Assembly: GCA_029962745.1 (NCBI GenBank) | Contig: CM057152.1 | Span: 23,951,176 to 24,015,175, forward strand | Direction: 5' to 3' | DNA from: Echinometra lucunter | Taxonomy: Eukaryota > Echinodermata > Echinoidea > Camarodonta > Echinometridae | DNA: 64,000 nucleotides | Part shown: positions 1-10,572 of the stretch, piece by piece | Position numbering within the stretch: position 1 is the first letter of the stretch | Layout: each line of letters starts with the position of its first letter | Notes under the pieces: model-generated | Seen by the model: only the letters and a program-made list of their open reading frames with translations | Database searches by the model: none | What the model was told of the DNA's origin: nothing | Program-made: the position numbers and the translations under genes

Positions 1-9
1 TATCGATCG

Positions 10-465
10 CCACCCCCGCCCTTGCCATAGAATTCGCTGCCCGTTAAAGGCTTTGATCACAATACTAAAAGCTATACCTTTGTTCTGTCTTTCTCAAACC
101 CGGAAGGGGAGGGGAGGGGTATAGGTCCTTCTGGTTATCCTTTCTTTGTCCTCTTTTTTAGCTTTTAAAAGTCATAAAACACTAAGCACTGCTCAAGCCT
201 TTTGAAAACTTCTTTCCTTCCTTTCTTATGTCGCAGTCACACGAACGAAACCGACTCCAGACCGATCAAAACTATTACGTTATTTTCAATGACATGCCAA
301 TTGGTCGGTTTGGAGTCAGTTTCGTTGGTGTGACTGCGACATTAGCGGTTCATCTTCCTCCCTGCCCGGTCCCATCTCGACCCACACTCACACCCTTGCC
401 CTTAGATTCCTTGTTCAATACTGTCATTTATTTATTTTATACTTTCCCCGGGTTTATTGATATGA
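10..465 (+). repeat. Local duplication, copy 1
   Basis: This stretch and 1268-1650 are diverged copies of one sequence in the same order. Shared blocks include TAGAATTCGCTGCC, GGCTTTGATCA, CCCGGAAGGGG, TTTTTGAAAACTTCTTTCC and TTGTTCAATACTGTCAT. Copy 1 is longer because a 113-bp foldback element (229-341) has inserted into it; the other copy lacks the element. I see no coding potential beyond chance frames. Whether this is a two-copy duplication or a dispersed repeat cannot be told from one window. Confidence 0.75.
229..341. mobile_element. 113-bp foldback MITE with TTA target duplication
   Basis: The element begins TGTCGCAGTCACAC and ends in the reverse complement. Terminal inverted repeats are about 39 bp (229-267 and 303-341) with about four mismatches, around a ~35-bp AT-rich loop. 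TTA flanks it at 226-228 and 342-344. The related sequence near 1503-1515 has no insertion, which supports a real transposition event. A 3-bp TWA target duplication is typical of PIF/Harbinger elements, so a Harbinger-type non-autonomous element is the best guess. The family assignment is inferred from the target duplication only. Confidence 0.8.
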
Positions 466-631
466 GTCATTAACATCTTTACAGAAAAATACCTTTCTTT
501 TCAATGACTGTTAAAATTTTTTGCTAAAGTTTATAACCGAAAGCGTCATTATTTAACGTACCACCGCCACAATTCTTCTCCACAATAAACGTTTTCACCA
601 AACTTGTGAGAGGCCCAATACACCAAAACAC

Positions 632-690
632 ATTCTTCTTCTTCTTCTTCTTCCTTTTCTCCTCATCCTTCTTCTTTTTTCTCCCTCTCT
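632..690. repeat. (TTC)n microsatellite / pyrimidine tract
   Basis: Consecutive TTC triplets are followed by an imperfect C/T-rich run. It creates a phenylalanine/serine-rich chance frame that should not be taken as a gene. Confidence 0.85.
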
Positions 691-1267
691 ATCGTTTCTC
701 CACGCTATCTGTTACGGAAACGAGTTCGAGCATTATTCAAAGGCGACGTATATTTTATCATGTTTATCTCCAAGTTTATTTGGCCAATTTTTGCAAGAGT
801 ATAGGCCTATAGTTTCTTCATAAAAAACGCAACCAAAGACCTCTGTCTCCTCGACACCGTCTTCTCCTTTCTCCTTATTCTTCCTCTCCGCTTTTTTATC
901 TGTAGTCCCATTTTCTATTTCTTCTCTGCCCGATTTAAATAAGCTACACTCAGTACACTCATTTGGCAGTTTGGTGTTTTTAAAGGATTAGAAATAACAC
1001 TAGTAAATTCCTTTAATTCAACATAACAAAAAATCACTTCTTTTTATCTTTGTAGCGTTTTAAATCGATCTTTTTTGTTGAACGTGCTGTCTGGTTTTTT
1101 AGACACTGATGTGAAGAGAAAAGAGCATGATCATGAACAGAATAATGGTTATTTTCACTATACCCATCTTCATTTCAATTTTCAATAAATTTAATCCATA
1201 AAGTCAACCGCCTTTTGAAAACGCTTTTCCCTTACTTCTTTTAGAGGTCACTCTAGATCTATTATCC

Positions 1268-1650
1268 CCATCCCACCCCACCCTTACTATAGAATTCGCT
1301 GCCGTTTGTGGATGTATAAAGGCACGGCTTTGATCAGAATCGCTGAAAGCTATAGCTTGTTCTCTCTTTCTAAAGCCCGGAAGGGGGAGAGGAGGGGTAG
1401 GTCCCCGGGGTTAGGTCCTTTTGGTTGTCTTTCCGATGTCCTCGTGTTGATAGCTTTTATACATCATAAAACTCTCGAGGCTTTTTGAAAACTTCTTTCC
1501 TTCCTAAGTGTTTCACTCTTTTATCAACGCGTTTACTTATCTTCCTCCCGACCAGGCCCCATCCCGACCCGCAAACACCCTTGCCCATGGATTCCTTGTT
1601 CAATACTGTCATCCATTTTATTTTACACTTTCCGGGGAATTTGCAAATGT
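1268..1650 (+). repeat. Local duplication, copy 2
   Basis: This is the partner of 10-465, about 1.2 kb downstream and in the same orientation. It lacks the 113-bp foldback element. It contains small indels relative to copy 1, for example extra bases after GAATTCGCTGCC and a CCCCGGGG patch, so the duplication is not recent. Confidence 0.75.
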
Positions 1651-2289
1651 TTAAGAGAGCCCTTACCAACCATGCCAAAACCTAAATACCGAAGTAATTT
1701 TGACGAGCTTTTTACTTTCTTTCTCTTCTTTAGTCTATTCCGTTAACTTCTCCACCACCAAACCACAACCAAGACTTTGTCTTATTAGTTTGACTTCGGT
1801 CTAAAATCACGCAACAATAATCATGGACATTTTTTTACACAGACCGCCCCCTCCCCTTCTTTGGTAATTTCTCTTTCTTTTCCCCCTCTATCTCTTTCTG
1901 TCTCCCCCTTTCTCTCTCTCTCTTGTTCTTTCATTTCAACCTGGTATCATGTTAAAATTAAAATTTAAATAAAATGGATTACATGTCTTAATCAAGGTTT
2001 GTCCATTTTCTCAATTCTCATAAACACGAGTTTAGAAGAAGGGCATGACGTGTATGTGAGTTGTACTTCTTTCCGTTTAACCATTTACCCCTTTTCAGAA
2101 AAATAATTACTTTTATTTTTCATCACTGTTCAAAAATTCTATAAAAGTTTCCATTCTCAAAAAGTAACAACACACGACGAGACACATTTTTGTTATCTCC
2201 GTCAAAATAATAGTAATCCCAACCCGCTCAGGTTTTCCTTTTTTTCTTTGCTAAATCGCGTTTTCGCTTTTGAAAAACCACACTACATT
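1651..2289. other. Gene-free AT/pyrimidine-rich stretch
   Basis: Only pyrimidine-rich low complexity is visible (C/T run about 1845-1930). No supported gene or repeat is seen. Confidence 0.5.
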
Positions 2290-2640
2290 GCGTCATTCTT
2301 TGCTGAGATCACGTGACTATAAATGGCCAAGTAGCGAAGGCGTGTGTCGCTAGGGGGCGGAGCTTAGCGCGGAGCCAAATTTGATTTTTGGATCTCGCTC
2401 GTGTGTCCGAAAAAGATCTGACTGACCGAAAAAAACACTCGCAGAAAAATTGCTTTTTCGACCCTTTCCCTTTATTGTTTTCGCCAGATTTTTTTACAGA
2501 GCATACTTGAAACATGGAAGATCCAGAAAATAAAGAAAACAAAATTTCGAAACTTTTTGAGTTTTTTACTATTTTGCCCATTTTCTCGACTTCTCTTCGC
2601 GCGACTTCTGTCTGATTTTGTTGTGACGAGTCACATATAA
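2290..2640. promoter_or_regulatory. Possible CpG-richer promoter-like patch
   Basis: Against an AT-rich background this patch holds CACGTG (E-box), TATAAATGG, GGGGGCGGAGC (GC-box-like) and several CpGs within about 120 bp. A short plus-strand frame starts with ATG at 2514 (MEDPENKENK...) and stops after about 34 codons. A 117-codon minus-strand frame covers the same interval but has no recognisable domain. This could be a promoter with a first exon, or a GC-richer repeat remnant. I cannot assign direction or gene. Confidence 0.25.
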
Positions 2641-4330
2641 CAGATTTAGGCAAAACAAACATGACCCAAGGGAACTACACCATCTCTTTGACACTATACC
2701 CAGTACTGTACCTCTTACCTGTAAGAAAGAAATATACATGTGCCACTGTGTCTTAAATCAATTCCCAAAATTTTGGTAAAACAGGTGGTAGGCTATAACT
2801 CCAAACCTACAAGAAACTAAAAATTTGAGAAACTGAATACAAACTACCCATCATATTTTTTTTTACTAATGAGTAACGAATACAGAAAAGTCCATGCTGA
2901 AGTTGGAAAGTATAAATGAAAGGTTCATATGAAAGTTACGACTAAACATTAACTGAACTAAAGCTAAACAAAACACTTGCCCGAAGGACAATGAACGAAA
3001 AGTTGTCAGGGACCTGACCATAACAGTAAAAAGTATCAAAACGCTCTTCAATGGTCTAGGAAATACATGCAATAAAGGGATATTACCTATCACTATAAGC
3101 ATCTAGAAAGAACTTAAATCACAATACTGGTATAAAACTGATTAATTGCCCAGCTAAAAAAAGGTTGGGAAGCCTTGCAGAAAACAAATTTTAAAAACTA
3201 CTGCGATCACATGGCAGAATTTCTAATGGCATGATTTTCAAAATGTGTTGCTTGGAAAGTTGAAACCTTCAATTGATTATTTACTAATATATCCACTGCT
3301 AAGTATTCATATCAGAGCCTAATAGGATATGTTTCATTTTGTACAATCATTGTTAGTTTAGTGTCAACAAATCTTCAAAATGGATCAAGTGCTAGCATCT
3401 TATAAAGCATAATAAATATTATTCTTTTCAAAAAGACATCCTACACAGAAGAGTACCATCTTTTCAAAATAGATTTTTTTGGGGGAGGGGGGAGGGGGGA
3501 GGATACAAAGTGTCCCCCAACCGATACACTTTCTTGACACTTCTTATCTAGCCATTGTCCTTCCAAACAACAAACACACTACAAATATGGAGCAAAATCT
3601 TTACAGATGGACCAATGACAATAAAATTCACCTTCCACAATTGTGACACATCACACCCCCTCCCCCCCAACATGGACTACCAGGAGCACCACTTCAGTTT
3701 GGAGATCAAACAACAGATGATGCAGGGTGTGGAAAAAAACTTCCATAATCAAATGGTTATTAAAAAAAAAAGGATACATGGTCACCCATGAAAAATTTTT
3801 GAATTCATACATGTAAGCCATGCCATTCACTGCATAATCCTATATCCATCATGATTTACCATAAACTCATCAGACATTCAGCAATTTCTAAAGAGGATAA
3901 CATTTCACTTCACCCGAAGTGCATAGCCAATTCCTGCGCAACCTAATTTTCAGTTTTTTTTTTTCCAAAACTGGATGGACTGAGCTCACCCAAGCATGAA
4001 ACATTTTCAGACTTTTGGTGTAGGTATAATGATATCAGAGGATGTCAGCTAAATATATTAAGATCTTCCCAAATTTGATCAAATTTTTATATGGGGGCCA
4101 TTTAAAAGTGTATTATATATATATATATACTTTTTTGGGGGGGGGGAACACTTGGTAGTAAAATTCTGAAGAGTGATAGCAAGTATAGCTTGAGAAATGG
4201 CAGTGTTATAAGGCACTTTTTCAATTAAAATCATGCTGGCAATGTGTGGCTTTTGAATGAATACACCTACAAACTTTTTTGAAATATCTACGGTATAAAA
4301 CTACACACACAACGATATAAGAACACCTCT
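2641..4330. other. Intergenic or intronic DNA without recognised genes
   Basis: The stretch is AT-rich with purine/poly-G tracts (about 3480-3502, 4134-4147), a C-rich run (3655-3670) and an (AT)n run near 4115-4130. The sequence near 3125-3165 (TGGTATAAAAC... AATTGCCCAG) loosely resembles 5091-5120, suggesting a degenerate dispersed repeat. Downstream exons of the minus-strand Myb/SANT-like gene could lie here, but I see none. Confidence 0.4.
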
Positions 4331-4339
4331 GAAATTTAC

Positions 4340-4791
4340 AGGTGATGATATTGCTTCCTCCTCTTGTTCTTCATTAGGAGTCACAGAGCCGGCCACAGAG
4401 AGAGTGTGGGGTGCCTGCTGAGTGGTCGCAATATACTGGTTCACATTATCTTGCGGTGGTACAGCGAGTTTTGGTATGCTGGGTATGGCTGGTGGGCATG
4501 GCATGTGCAGGGCATGGGTATTGATGTTGCTGCTGCATGTTACCTTGGTTCATCATTCGGAAAAACCCATCCATCAATTGCGAAGTTTGTCGGCTCATTT
4601 CTCTAAAGAGATTAATTTGCGACAGTTGATGTCTTTCCTCCATCTTCTCTTCCCACTTTCGCTGTTCCTCTGCCCTCCGATCTAGGCTGCCTCGCTTTTT
4701 GAATCAACGACTTCTATCTTTGTCAAACAACGATGACGCCATGAACTCAAAGGGACTGCTGCAGTCGCGGTCTTCTTTCTTCGTGGTGCAG
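4340..4791 (-). pseudogene. 3' exon of Myb/SANT-like gene, frameshifted
   Basis: On the minus strand an acceptor (TGTCCTGTACAG) ends at 4792 and the exon runs down to a possible donor GTAAAT at 4339-4334. The first reading frame has the basic peptide APRRKKTATAAV. Further on, a charged helical stretch (DRRAEEQRKWEEKMEERHQ) leads to NLFREMSRQ-like helices and a glutamine/histidine-rich run. The coding signal then moves to another frame near 4500 and continues with PPAIPSIPKLAVPPQDN and an acidic EEQEEEA tail. Charged E/R-rich C-termini like this are common after trihelix/Myb-SANT-like domains. At least two frame changes are needed, so this is either a decaying gene or sequence with indel errors. 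It pairs with the exon at 5449-5924 across a ~660-bp intron. Confidence 0.5.
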
Positions 4792-5448
4792 CTGTACAGG
4801 ACATTATAATAATTCTACATGAGATGTAACCAATACGTAACTAATTAACTATATTAATGACAAAAATCTTTTCTTCACCTAGGTAAATCCTTATCAGTGC
4901 TCATCAATGGAGTAACAATCAAATGAACTGGCATGTAGTCAGAGGGATAATCTTTAAATTCTATCACGTCAGATGTTAAAGATAAACTCTTGTTACGTAA
5001 CGATCACAAACAAATTCCAACAGGGGTAAACAAACAAAATGACCACCAACTTGTTTGTGTGTATCAAAAATATCACTTGCCAAATGATTCTGGTATAAAA
5101 TGAATAATTGCTCAGTAAAAATACCAAGGCATTCTGTCATTAGACAGATCTTTTCTTGAGGATATAATCGATCATGACCAGGTCACGTGCCCATGTGCTG
5201 GTGATTTTCAGCATACTCGGTTTTCAGATACATGTAGTTTTCATTATTTCACAACGTTTGACTTGCACAATACCAGAACTTGCTATGATGATAACAATTC
5301 ACTTTACTTTAAAGACTTTCTCTCAAAGTTATTGCTCACTGTGACAACTCGAGTTTAGCTTTAACAATAACATGTTCATAATCACAAACCAATTTTCCAA
5401 TTTCCATATTGCTGTTGAAAACAAAGGTGCATTTTTTTGTACACATAC
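4792..5448 (-). other. Intron of the Myb/SANT-like gene
   Basis: The ~657-bp interval is bounded on the minus strand by GTATGTGT at its 5' side and CCTGTACAG at its 3' side. It is AT-rich with no coding signal. It contains the degenerate repeat resembling 3125-3165. Confidence 0.45.
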
Positions 5449-5924
5449 CCTGAGAACTGCTGCCAGACAAGTCCTTGTTTTGTCGCTTGTTGTTTGAGGT
5501 TGTAGAGTGTTTAGTGGCTGGTATTGCAGCTTCAGCTTCTGCTTCAATGGTGGCTGAAGGAGAGCCATTACTGGAAACCAGACTCGTGTCACAGGAAGGA
5601 CTATTCTGATCTGAGTCATCACTGATGTCATCAACATGTGGATATCAGGATCGAGCTCTTCTTGTTCTTCTGGTACTGAAGGTTCGGTATCTGCATTGTC
5701 ACCGGTACCATTTGTGCTCGAGATCAAGTGTAAAGGCTCTGCACTTGCCCTATGGCCCCAAAGGCGAGCATTCATCATACAGTTTGAAATCTATCTCTCT
5801 TTTGACCGCTTGTTCTATTGCTGTCTCGAACAGCATGGAATTTCTGTTTTAGGGATGTTAGCTTGCGCTTCACTTGAATCTTAGATCGGTGGTAGCCAGC
5901 TTCTTCAAGGCGATCACTGATCAT
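5449..5924 (-). pseudogene. Myb/SANT-like (trihelix-type) DNA-binding exon, frameshifted
   Basis: Transcribed from the minus strand. An acceptor TTTCTTTCCTTAG precedes ATGATCAGTGATCG at 5924. The first frame reads ISDRLEEAGYHRSK, then LTSLKQKFHAVRDSN and SGQKRDRF. This is the second and third helix pattern of the Myb/SANT-like 4 family (EAGY-R-...-K--LK--Y--V-D-N--SG). The family pattern then continues in two other frames: YDE, then MNARLWGHRASAEP from 5778, followed by an acidic/serine linker (EPSVPEEQEELDPD; then DDISDDSDQNSPS near 5635-5600). The exon ends CAGG at 5449 before the donor GTATGT. The first helix must lie on an upstream exon, not found in 5925-7453 and possibly in the gap. Such proteins are DNA-binding regulators or Harbinger-transposon accessory proteins; which one is unresolved. 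Confidence 0.6.
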
Positions 5925-6950
5925 CTAAGGAAAGAAAAGACGTATCATGCTCAAAATGAAATAATACTTTTAAACATGTACATTTAAAAAATGGTATTCG
6001 TTATTCAATTTCCAAGTTCAAGCCTACTTTCTATCCCATTTCAAATGTTCTGTGGACTTTGATGAACAGGGCTGCGTTGTCATAACTTCTTGGACACCCA
6101 TCCGTGCTATAGAATTCACACGCATAATTGCAATGTTATGTCCATTAACTTAGGACTGGTGATGGTTTCATGAAAAGCAGCCCTGTTTGTTGTTCATCAG
6201 ATTAAACTGTCAAGGGTTATTTTTTTTCTTTATGCCTCCCATCATTCAAAGGGGGGCAAAATCGGTCCACAGGGTCCCCCTTGGAAGAACAAAAAAAAAT
6301 ATTTGGATCATAACAACCATGTAAAATGATCATGCATTCAAACATCAAATTTTCTTACTCGGTCACAACATGTACACTTGTATAGTAGAAGCAACATTTC
6401 TCAGTATTTAGAAATTCTGTCTACCTATTAAAAAAAGCTGATGCTTGCTTTATTCAGGGGATTATTTTGCCTCCCCCTTCCTCCCCACTTAGGGCGCCCA
6501 TATTTTTTTCATATTTGGGCAAGACTGGAAAATAAAATATCTGTACATCTTCACTTCCAAAATTGAAAAAAAAAATGCTCACTCAGACGAAGTTGTGAAA
6601 CTGAATAGCTAATTTTCGGGCAAAGGGTGTCAGCTCCATCGCCAAAATTTGCCAGTATGCTGTTCATAACCCTCCCATTGCCATGCCCGGTCTCCTGGGT
6701 TACTCACATCATCCTAAATTGCTAGAAGCGGTGACGAAATAAGCATATTTCAGTACTAATGATGAGAGAAGATGGGAAACAGTTTTGATAAAAGTATATG
6801 CTAGGGGAGGCACTTGTTTGGGGGAAGATGTACATGGGCGTGCCGCCGCCCCCCCCCCCAAAGCATGGACCCTTCCGGTGCACTATGTGGTAGAGTGGTG
6901 ACCAAATAAAGCCTAAAGCCTAATTCAAATAATTATGGCAGTGTATACAG
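5925..6950. other. Gene-free stretch upstream of the Myb/SANT-like exon
   Basis: It has a C-run (6849-6859), a GCCTCCC-type patch near 6470 and short AT-rich runs. No exon for the missing first Myb helix could be recognised here. Confidence 0.4.
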
Positions 6951-7453
6951 CCACACGCATGTGTCTTTACTTTACGGCCACATGCGTGTGGTTGTATCCA
7001 CAGCATCAATATGAGGATACAGCCACACTTGTTTGAATGGCCACTTGAAGTCTGTGCCTCGACAGCTATCACTAGTGTGCACTGCACTGCACTGCATGAG
7101 CGATGTGTATTCATGCGATGGTGTGTGTTGCGACTTGCAAAACTTGGATCGTCACGAAGGTTTTATCTCTCGATTTCACTTATTATACAAACAATATTTT
7201 CACTTCATTCTCACCCGGTCAGCAAGAAGGTGACAATATATATAGTACAATATTGTTTGTATTTCAGTGAATTTCAAGAGATAAAACCAAGTTTTGGGGT
7301 TTGGCAACACACTGTCGCATGAATTTACACGTCGCTTGTGCAGTGCATACATGCACGCTGGCGATAGCTGTAGCAGCACAGAGTATAGTGGGAATTCAGT
7401 TGAGTGTGGCCGTATCCTCATGCCGCTGCTGTGGATACAACCACACGCGTGTG
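6951..7453. mobile_element. Large foldback (long-TIR) element, truncated by gap
   Basis: Two arms of about 220 bp are inverted copies of each other. The left arm (about 6981-7200) runs from CACATGCGTGTGGTTG through GAGGATACAGCCACAC and ACAGCTATCAC to TTTTATCTCTCGATTTCACT and ACAAACAATATT. The right arm (about 7228-7453) is its reverse complement and ends ACCACACGCGTGTG at the gap. The central loop is only about 30 bp. The outer left end repeats a CACACGCATGTG palindrome at 6952-6963. The arms differ by scattered substitutions and small indels. The long arms and short loop point to a foldback transposon or MITE; the right terminus is lost in the gap. Confidence 0.75.
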
Positions 7454-7953
7454 NNNNNNNNNNNNNNNNNNNNNNNNNNNNNNNNNNNNNNNNNNNNNNN
7501 NNNNNNNNNNNNNNNNNNNNNNNNNNNNNNNNNNNNNNNNNNNNNNNNNNNNNNNNNNNNNNNNNNNNNNNNNNNNNNNNNNNNNNNNNNNNNNNNNNNN
7601 NNNNNNNNNNNNNNNNNNNNNNNNNNNNNNNNNNNNNNNNNNNNNNNNNNNNNNNNNNNNNNNNNNNNNNNNNNNNNNNNNNNNNNNNNNNNNNNNNNNN
7701 NNNNNNNNNNNNNNNNNNNNNNNNNNNNNNNNNNNNNNNNNNNNNNNNNNNNNNNNNNNNNNNNNNNNNNNNNNNNNNNNNNNNNNNNNNNNNNNNNNNN
7801 NNNNNNNNNNNNNNNNNNNNNNNNNNNNNNNNNNNNNNNNNNNNNNNNNNNNNNNNNNNNNNNNNNNNNNNNNNNNNNNNNNNNNNNNNNNNNNNNNNNN
7901 NNNNNNNNNNNNNNNNNNNNNNNNNNNNNNNNNNNNNNNNNNNNNNNNNNNNN
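7454..7953. other. Assembly gap (500 N)
   Basis: Exactly 500 N, a conventional placeholder size. It removes the right end of the foldback element and the left boundary of the first 1.1-kb repeat array. Confidence 0.99.
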
Positions 7954-8046
7954 GTAAGAGAACGTAAGAAGAACGGGAGCAGACAAGGAACAATTCAAAG
8001 GAACGTCGGGGGGGGGGGGGAACTTCCCCTCCCTGCACCCTCCCCC

Positions 8047-8436
8047 TAGCAGTTTTACTGAAATCTTGATTATTTGACTTGCTTTAAAAAATTCCGTAAA
8101 TTCTTTTGATATATAGTAATTGACTCATTTTACTACATTGGTCTTTTAATGGAAAGGTAGAAAGTGTTTGCCTTTAATTCTTGTAATTGTTGAAGCCTTT
8201 CCTGGCTAGCATAATCCTATACTGCTCAAAATTTGTCTCAGTTGTATATTTTTTATCTAAGTGGAATCATGCTGTTCAGACCAGCTAAAAGAAATAAACA
8301 AATTCTTTTGAGATGTAATAATTGGATAAGATTTGATATATCTTTGGAAAAATTCAGCAGTCATTGAAGTACCTAAATGGTAGCTTTCTCAGTTTGGATA
8401 AAATGAGAGAGAATGAAGTGTTTTTAATCTACTATT
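8047..8436 (+). repeat. 1.1-kb repeat, truncated leading copies
   Basis: After a G-run (8009-8019) and C-rich sequence, the satellite begins abruptly at TAGCAGTTTTACTG, just downstream of the splice-like module of half A. It then jumps at about 8130 from AGTAATTGAC to TCTTTTAATGG, omitting half B. It ends at AATCTACTAT, where a different repeat begins. These are broken edge copies of the array. Confidence 0.7.
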
Positions 8437-8439
8437 CTG

Positions 8440-8650
8440 TATCATCGCACATATACAATTGGCACCTAGTTCAGTTTGAACATTCTGTGTAAGTTCTCTT
8501 TGCGCTACAAAACCTATACGCATACAGATTTATGCAAATTATGCAAATTGCTCAATGTTGCTGTTTGGGCAACCAAGCTGAAAATGTTCACAAACTACAT
8601 AGGAACCTAAATCAATGAAAACTTCAACGGAAAGAACTTTTCTACGTTAC
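8440..8650 (+). repeat. Octamer-bearing direct repeat, copy 1
   Basis: It matches 9512-9722 over about 210 bp. Shared blocks are ACCTAGTTCAG/ACGTAGTTCAG, TTGCTCAA, GCTGTTTGGGCAACCAAG and CACATAGGAACCT. It carries two tandem ATGCAAAT octamers at 8531-8548. The octamer is the classical POU-factor site, but function here is unknown. The two copies bracket the TIR element at 8753-9507. Confidence 0.7.
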
Positions 8651-8686
8651 ACTGGAAGCTAAATAGGACTGTCTAACCGATTTAAA

Positions 8687-8745
8687 GCTAAGTTATGAAA
8701 CAGATGATACATCAGTGACTGTTTTTATCTTTTTAATTTTCCAGT
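8687..8745 (-). repeat. Inverted fragment of 1.1-kb repeat
   Basis: The bases AGCTAAGTTATGAAACAG... GACTGTTTTTATC... match half B of the 1.1-kb unit, but in the opposite orientation to the surrounding array. The fragment lies between the octamer repeat and the TIR element, so this block was assembled by rearrangement. Confidence 0.7.
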
Positions 8746-8752
8746 GGTATAA

Positions 8753-9507
8753 TTAATAGCGTTGTCAATCTCGTGAATTCAACCTTTGATGAAACAACCT
8801 TAATACACACAATCAGATATGGATGCATATCCAGTTAGGGGTTTGTACTAAGAATCATGTTGATATAAACTTAATATCTGTAAACAACCGTGAGTGTACT
8901 TTTTTGCTCCTAGAATAAGAGTAGGCCTGCTCCTGATGAACCCGTATTAACGTGCGCAGGCAGGTTGGCAGCCTTCTTGTATTGTTTTAGTTCCTTTGGG
9001 TGTACCTCTTTGTGTAATGTTAGACGTAATGATCAAATCAACATTATTTGAATACCCTAACATCACAAGTATGTTTCCATTTCAGTTGTACATCTCAAAA
9101 AGATGTTTTTTAATATGATCTGATTGTTGCAGACATGGGGTGCATAATGATGTACATAATTATGTATATATTTAATTATAAGATTCTGTCTGTGAACGCT
9201 ACCTAATTCCGACTAGAATATGGCTGCAGTAAACTTTTTATAAAGATGGGCCTAAACGAAGAATATATACCGCTGTTAGTACCATTCTTAATGAATGTAA
9301 GACCAAGTTTTAAATCATTTAGATAACGAAGTTGACATTTCCTTGATTTCCAGTACTTAACCCTGACCTGTAATTGCAAAAAGATGTTTAAACTCTATTC
9401 TACATCCCTACAAAACCCCTATTTTATGGAAGTATCACACATCAGTGTACCCTGTTTCGTTTCATCAAAGCTTGAATTCACAAGATTGACAAGTAAATGC
9501 TATTAAA
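8753..9507. mobile_element. TIR DNA element, ~755 bp, non-coding
   Basis: The left end TTAATAGC-GTTGTCAATC, then GTGAATTCAA and CTTTGATGAAAC (8753-8798), is mirrored at the right end as GTTTCATCAAAG, TTGAATTCAC and GATTGAC, then GCTATTAA (9453-9507). The inverted repeats are about 45-50 bp with a few mismatches and a small indel near the tips. The interior is AT-rich with no long open frame, so this is a non-autonomous element. A target duplication cannot be defined with confidence. Confidence 0.7.
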
Positions 9508-9511
9508 GTTC

Positions 9512-9722
9512 CATATCACCGCACCTATATAATAGTACGTAGTTCAGTTCATATATTCTGTGTAAATTATCTTGGGTGGCATATCTTTTATCCATAGAGA
9601 ATTATGCAAATTATGCAAATTGCTCAAGGTTGCTGTTTGGGCAACCAAGCTGAAAATGTTCATAAACCACATAGGAACCTTAATCAATGAAAAAAATCAA
9701 CGGAAAAAAACTTTTCTAGGTT
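9512..9722 (+). repeat. Octamer-bearing direct repeat, copy 2
   Basis: Second copy of the 210-bp sequence at 8440-8650. Tandem ATGCAAAT octamers are retained at 9603-9620 although neighbouring bases have diverged. It joins directly to half B of the 1.1-kb repeat near 9745 (TTAGCTTGTTGTATGGCAAG). Confidence 0.7.
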
Positions 9723-9725
9723 TGT

Positions 9726-10572
9726 AAATTGTCAAACCGACTATTTGTTAGCTTGTTGTATGGCAAGAAAGTTCTCTTCTCCATCATAGGAGAAAGAAGG
9801 CTGTAGTGAAATCTTGGAAATAGGGAAAAACTGCCTAAGCTGAAGCCTTATCTAAGTGAAAAGTGGAAGAAAAAAAAAAAGGATTTTATCCATTTGAATA
9901 TTTTGTCATTTATCTCTTTTTAACCATTCATGATCAACATTCATGTTTCTCTAACAATTTCAATGAAATCTTGATTGCCTCGCATGATTTAAGAGTTAAC
10001 TTCATTCTTTTTAGATGTAGTGTTTGAACAAAATATTCCTCATTGAATAATTTGAACTACACATACAATCAATTCATATATCAATTATTTGACCAGACTA
10101 GTAAATAATAAATTTATCTGTGGGGGTAAAAAAAATGAGAGAGAATGAAGTGTTTTAATCTGCTGTTATATTTGTCTTTATCTCTTTTCTCCCAAACATG
10201 ACCTACATTTGCAGTTGGTAAGTAGCAGTTTTACTGAAATCTTGATTATTTGACTTGCTTTAAAAATTCCCTAAATTCTTTTGATATATAGTAATTGAGT
10301 AAACTTTTGTTCCTCACTGAATATTTCAAGCAATGTTGTCATTCTTATATCAGTTATTGGATGAAATTAGATTAACAATGGGAAATTGGGATTTGTTTGT
10401 AATTGTTAATGTTGAACCCGTCTCTGGTGTAATCTTGCCTATGGAAGAAAATTTATCTAGTCTTTATTTTCATCTGAGTGAAATCATGCTTATTTTACCT
10501 GCTAGATGAAATACTCACTTCTTTGCAGGTATAATACTTCAATGAGATTTTGTATATCACTGAAAAATTAAA
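9726..10572 (+). repeat. 1.1-kb repeat array, plus orientation (segment 1)
   Basis: Contains most of one unit: half B anchors (CTCCATCATAGG, CTGCCTAAGCTGAAGCC, TTTAGATGTAGTG at 10011) and half A with the module CAG-TTG-GTAAGT (triplet 10215-10217). It ends at CTGAAAAATTAAA, where a 1.75-kb unrelated insertion begins; the unit continues at 12327. Confidence 0.85.

Noticed and set aside
228..473. 81-codon frame starting at the foldback element
   Set aside because: The start codon is created by the MITE end and its flank; the frame crosses the inverted repeats and has no domain.
606..812. Phenylalanine/serine-rich 68-codon frame
   Set aside because: Direct translation of the TTC microsatellite and pyrimidine tract.
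3555..3791. 78-codon plus-strand frame
   Set aside because: No domain, no supporting splice sites, and it crosses C-rich and A-rich low-complexity runs.
7294..8049. Long open frames across this interval and across the other three N blocks
   Set aside because: They consist almost wholly of undetermined residues from N runs; no sequence supports them.
8558..8580. RFX X-box in GTTGCTGTTTGGGCAACC
   Set aside because: The half-sites are too far apart for the X-box spacing.
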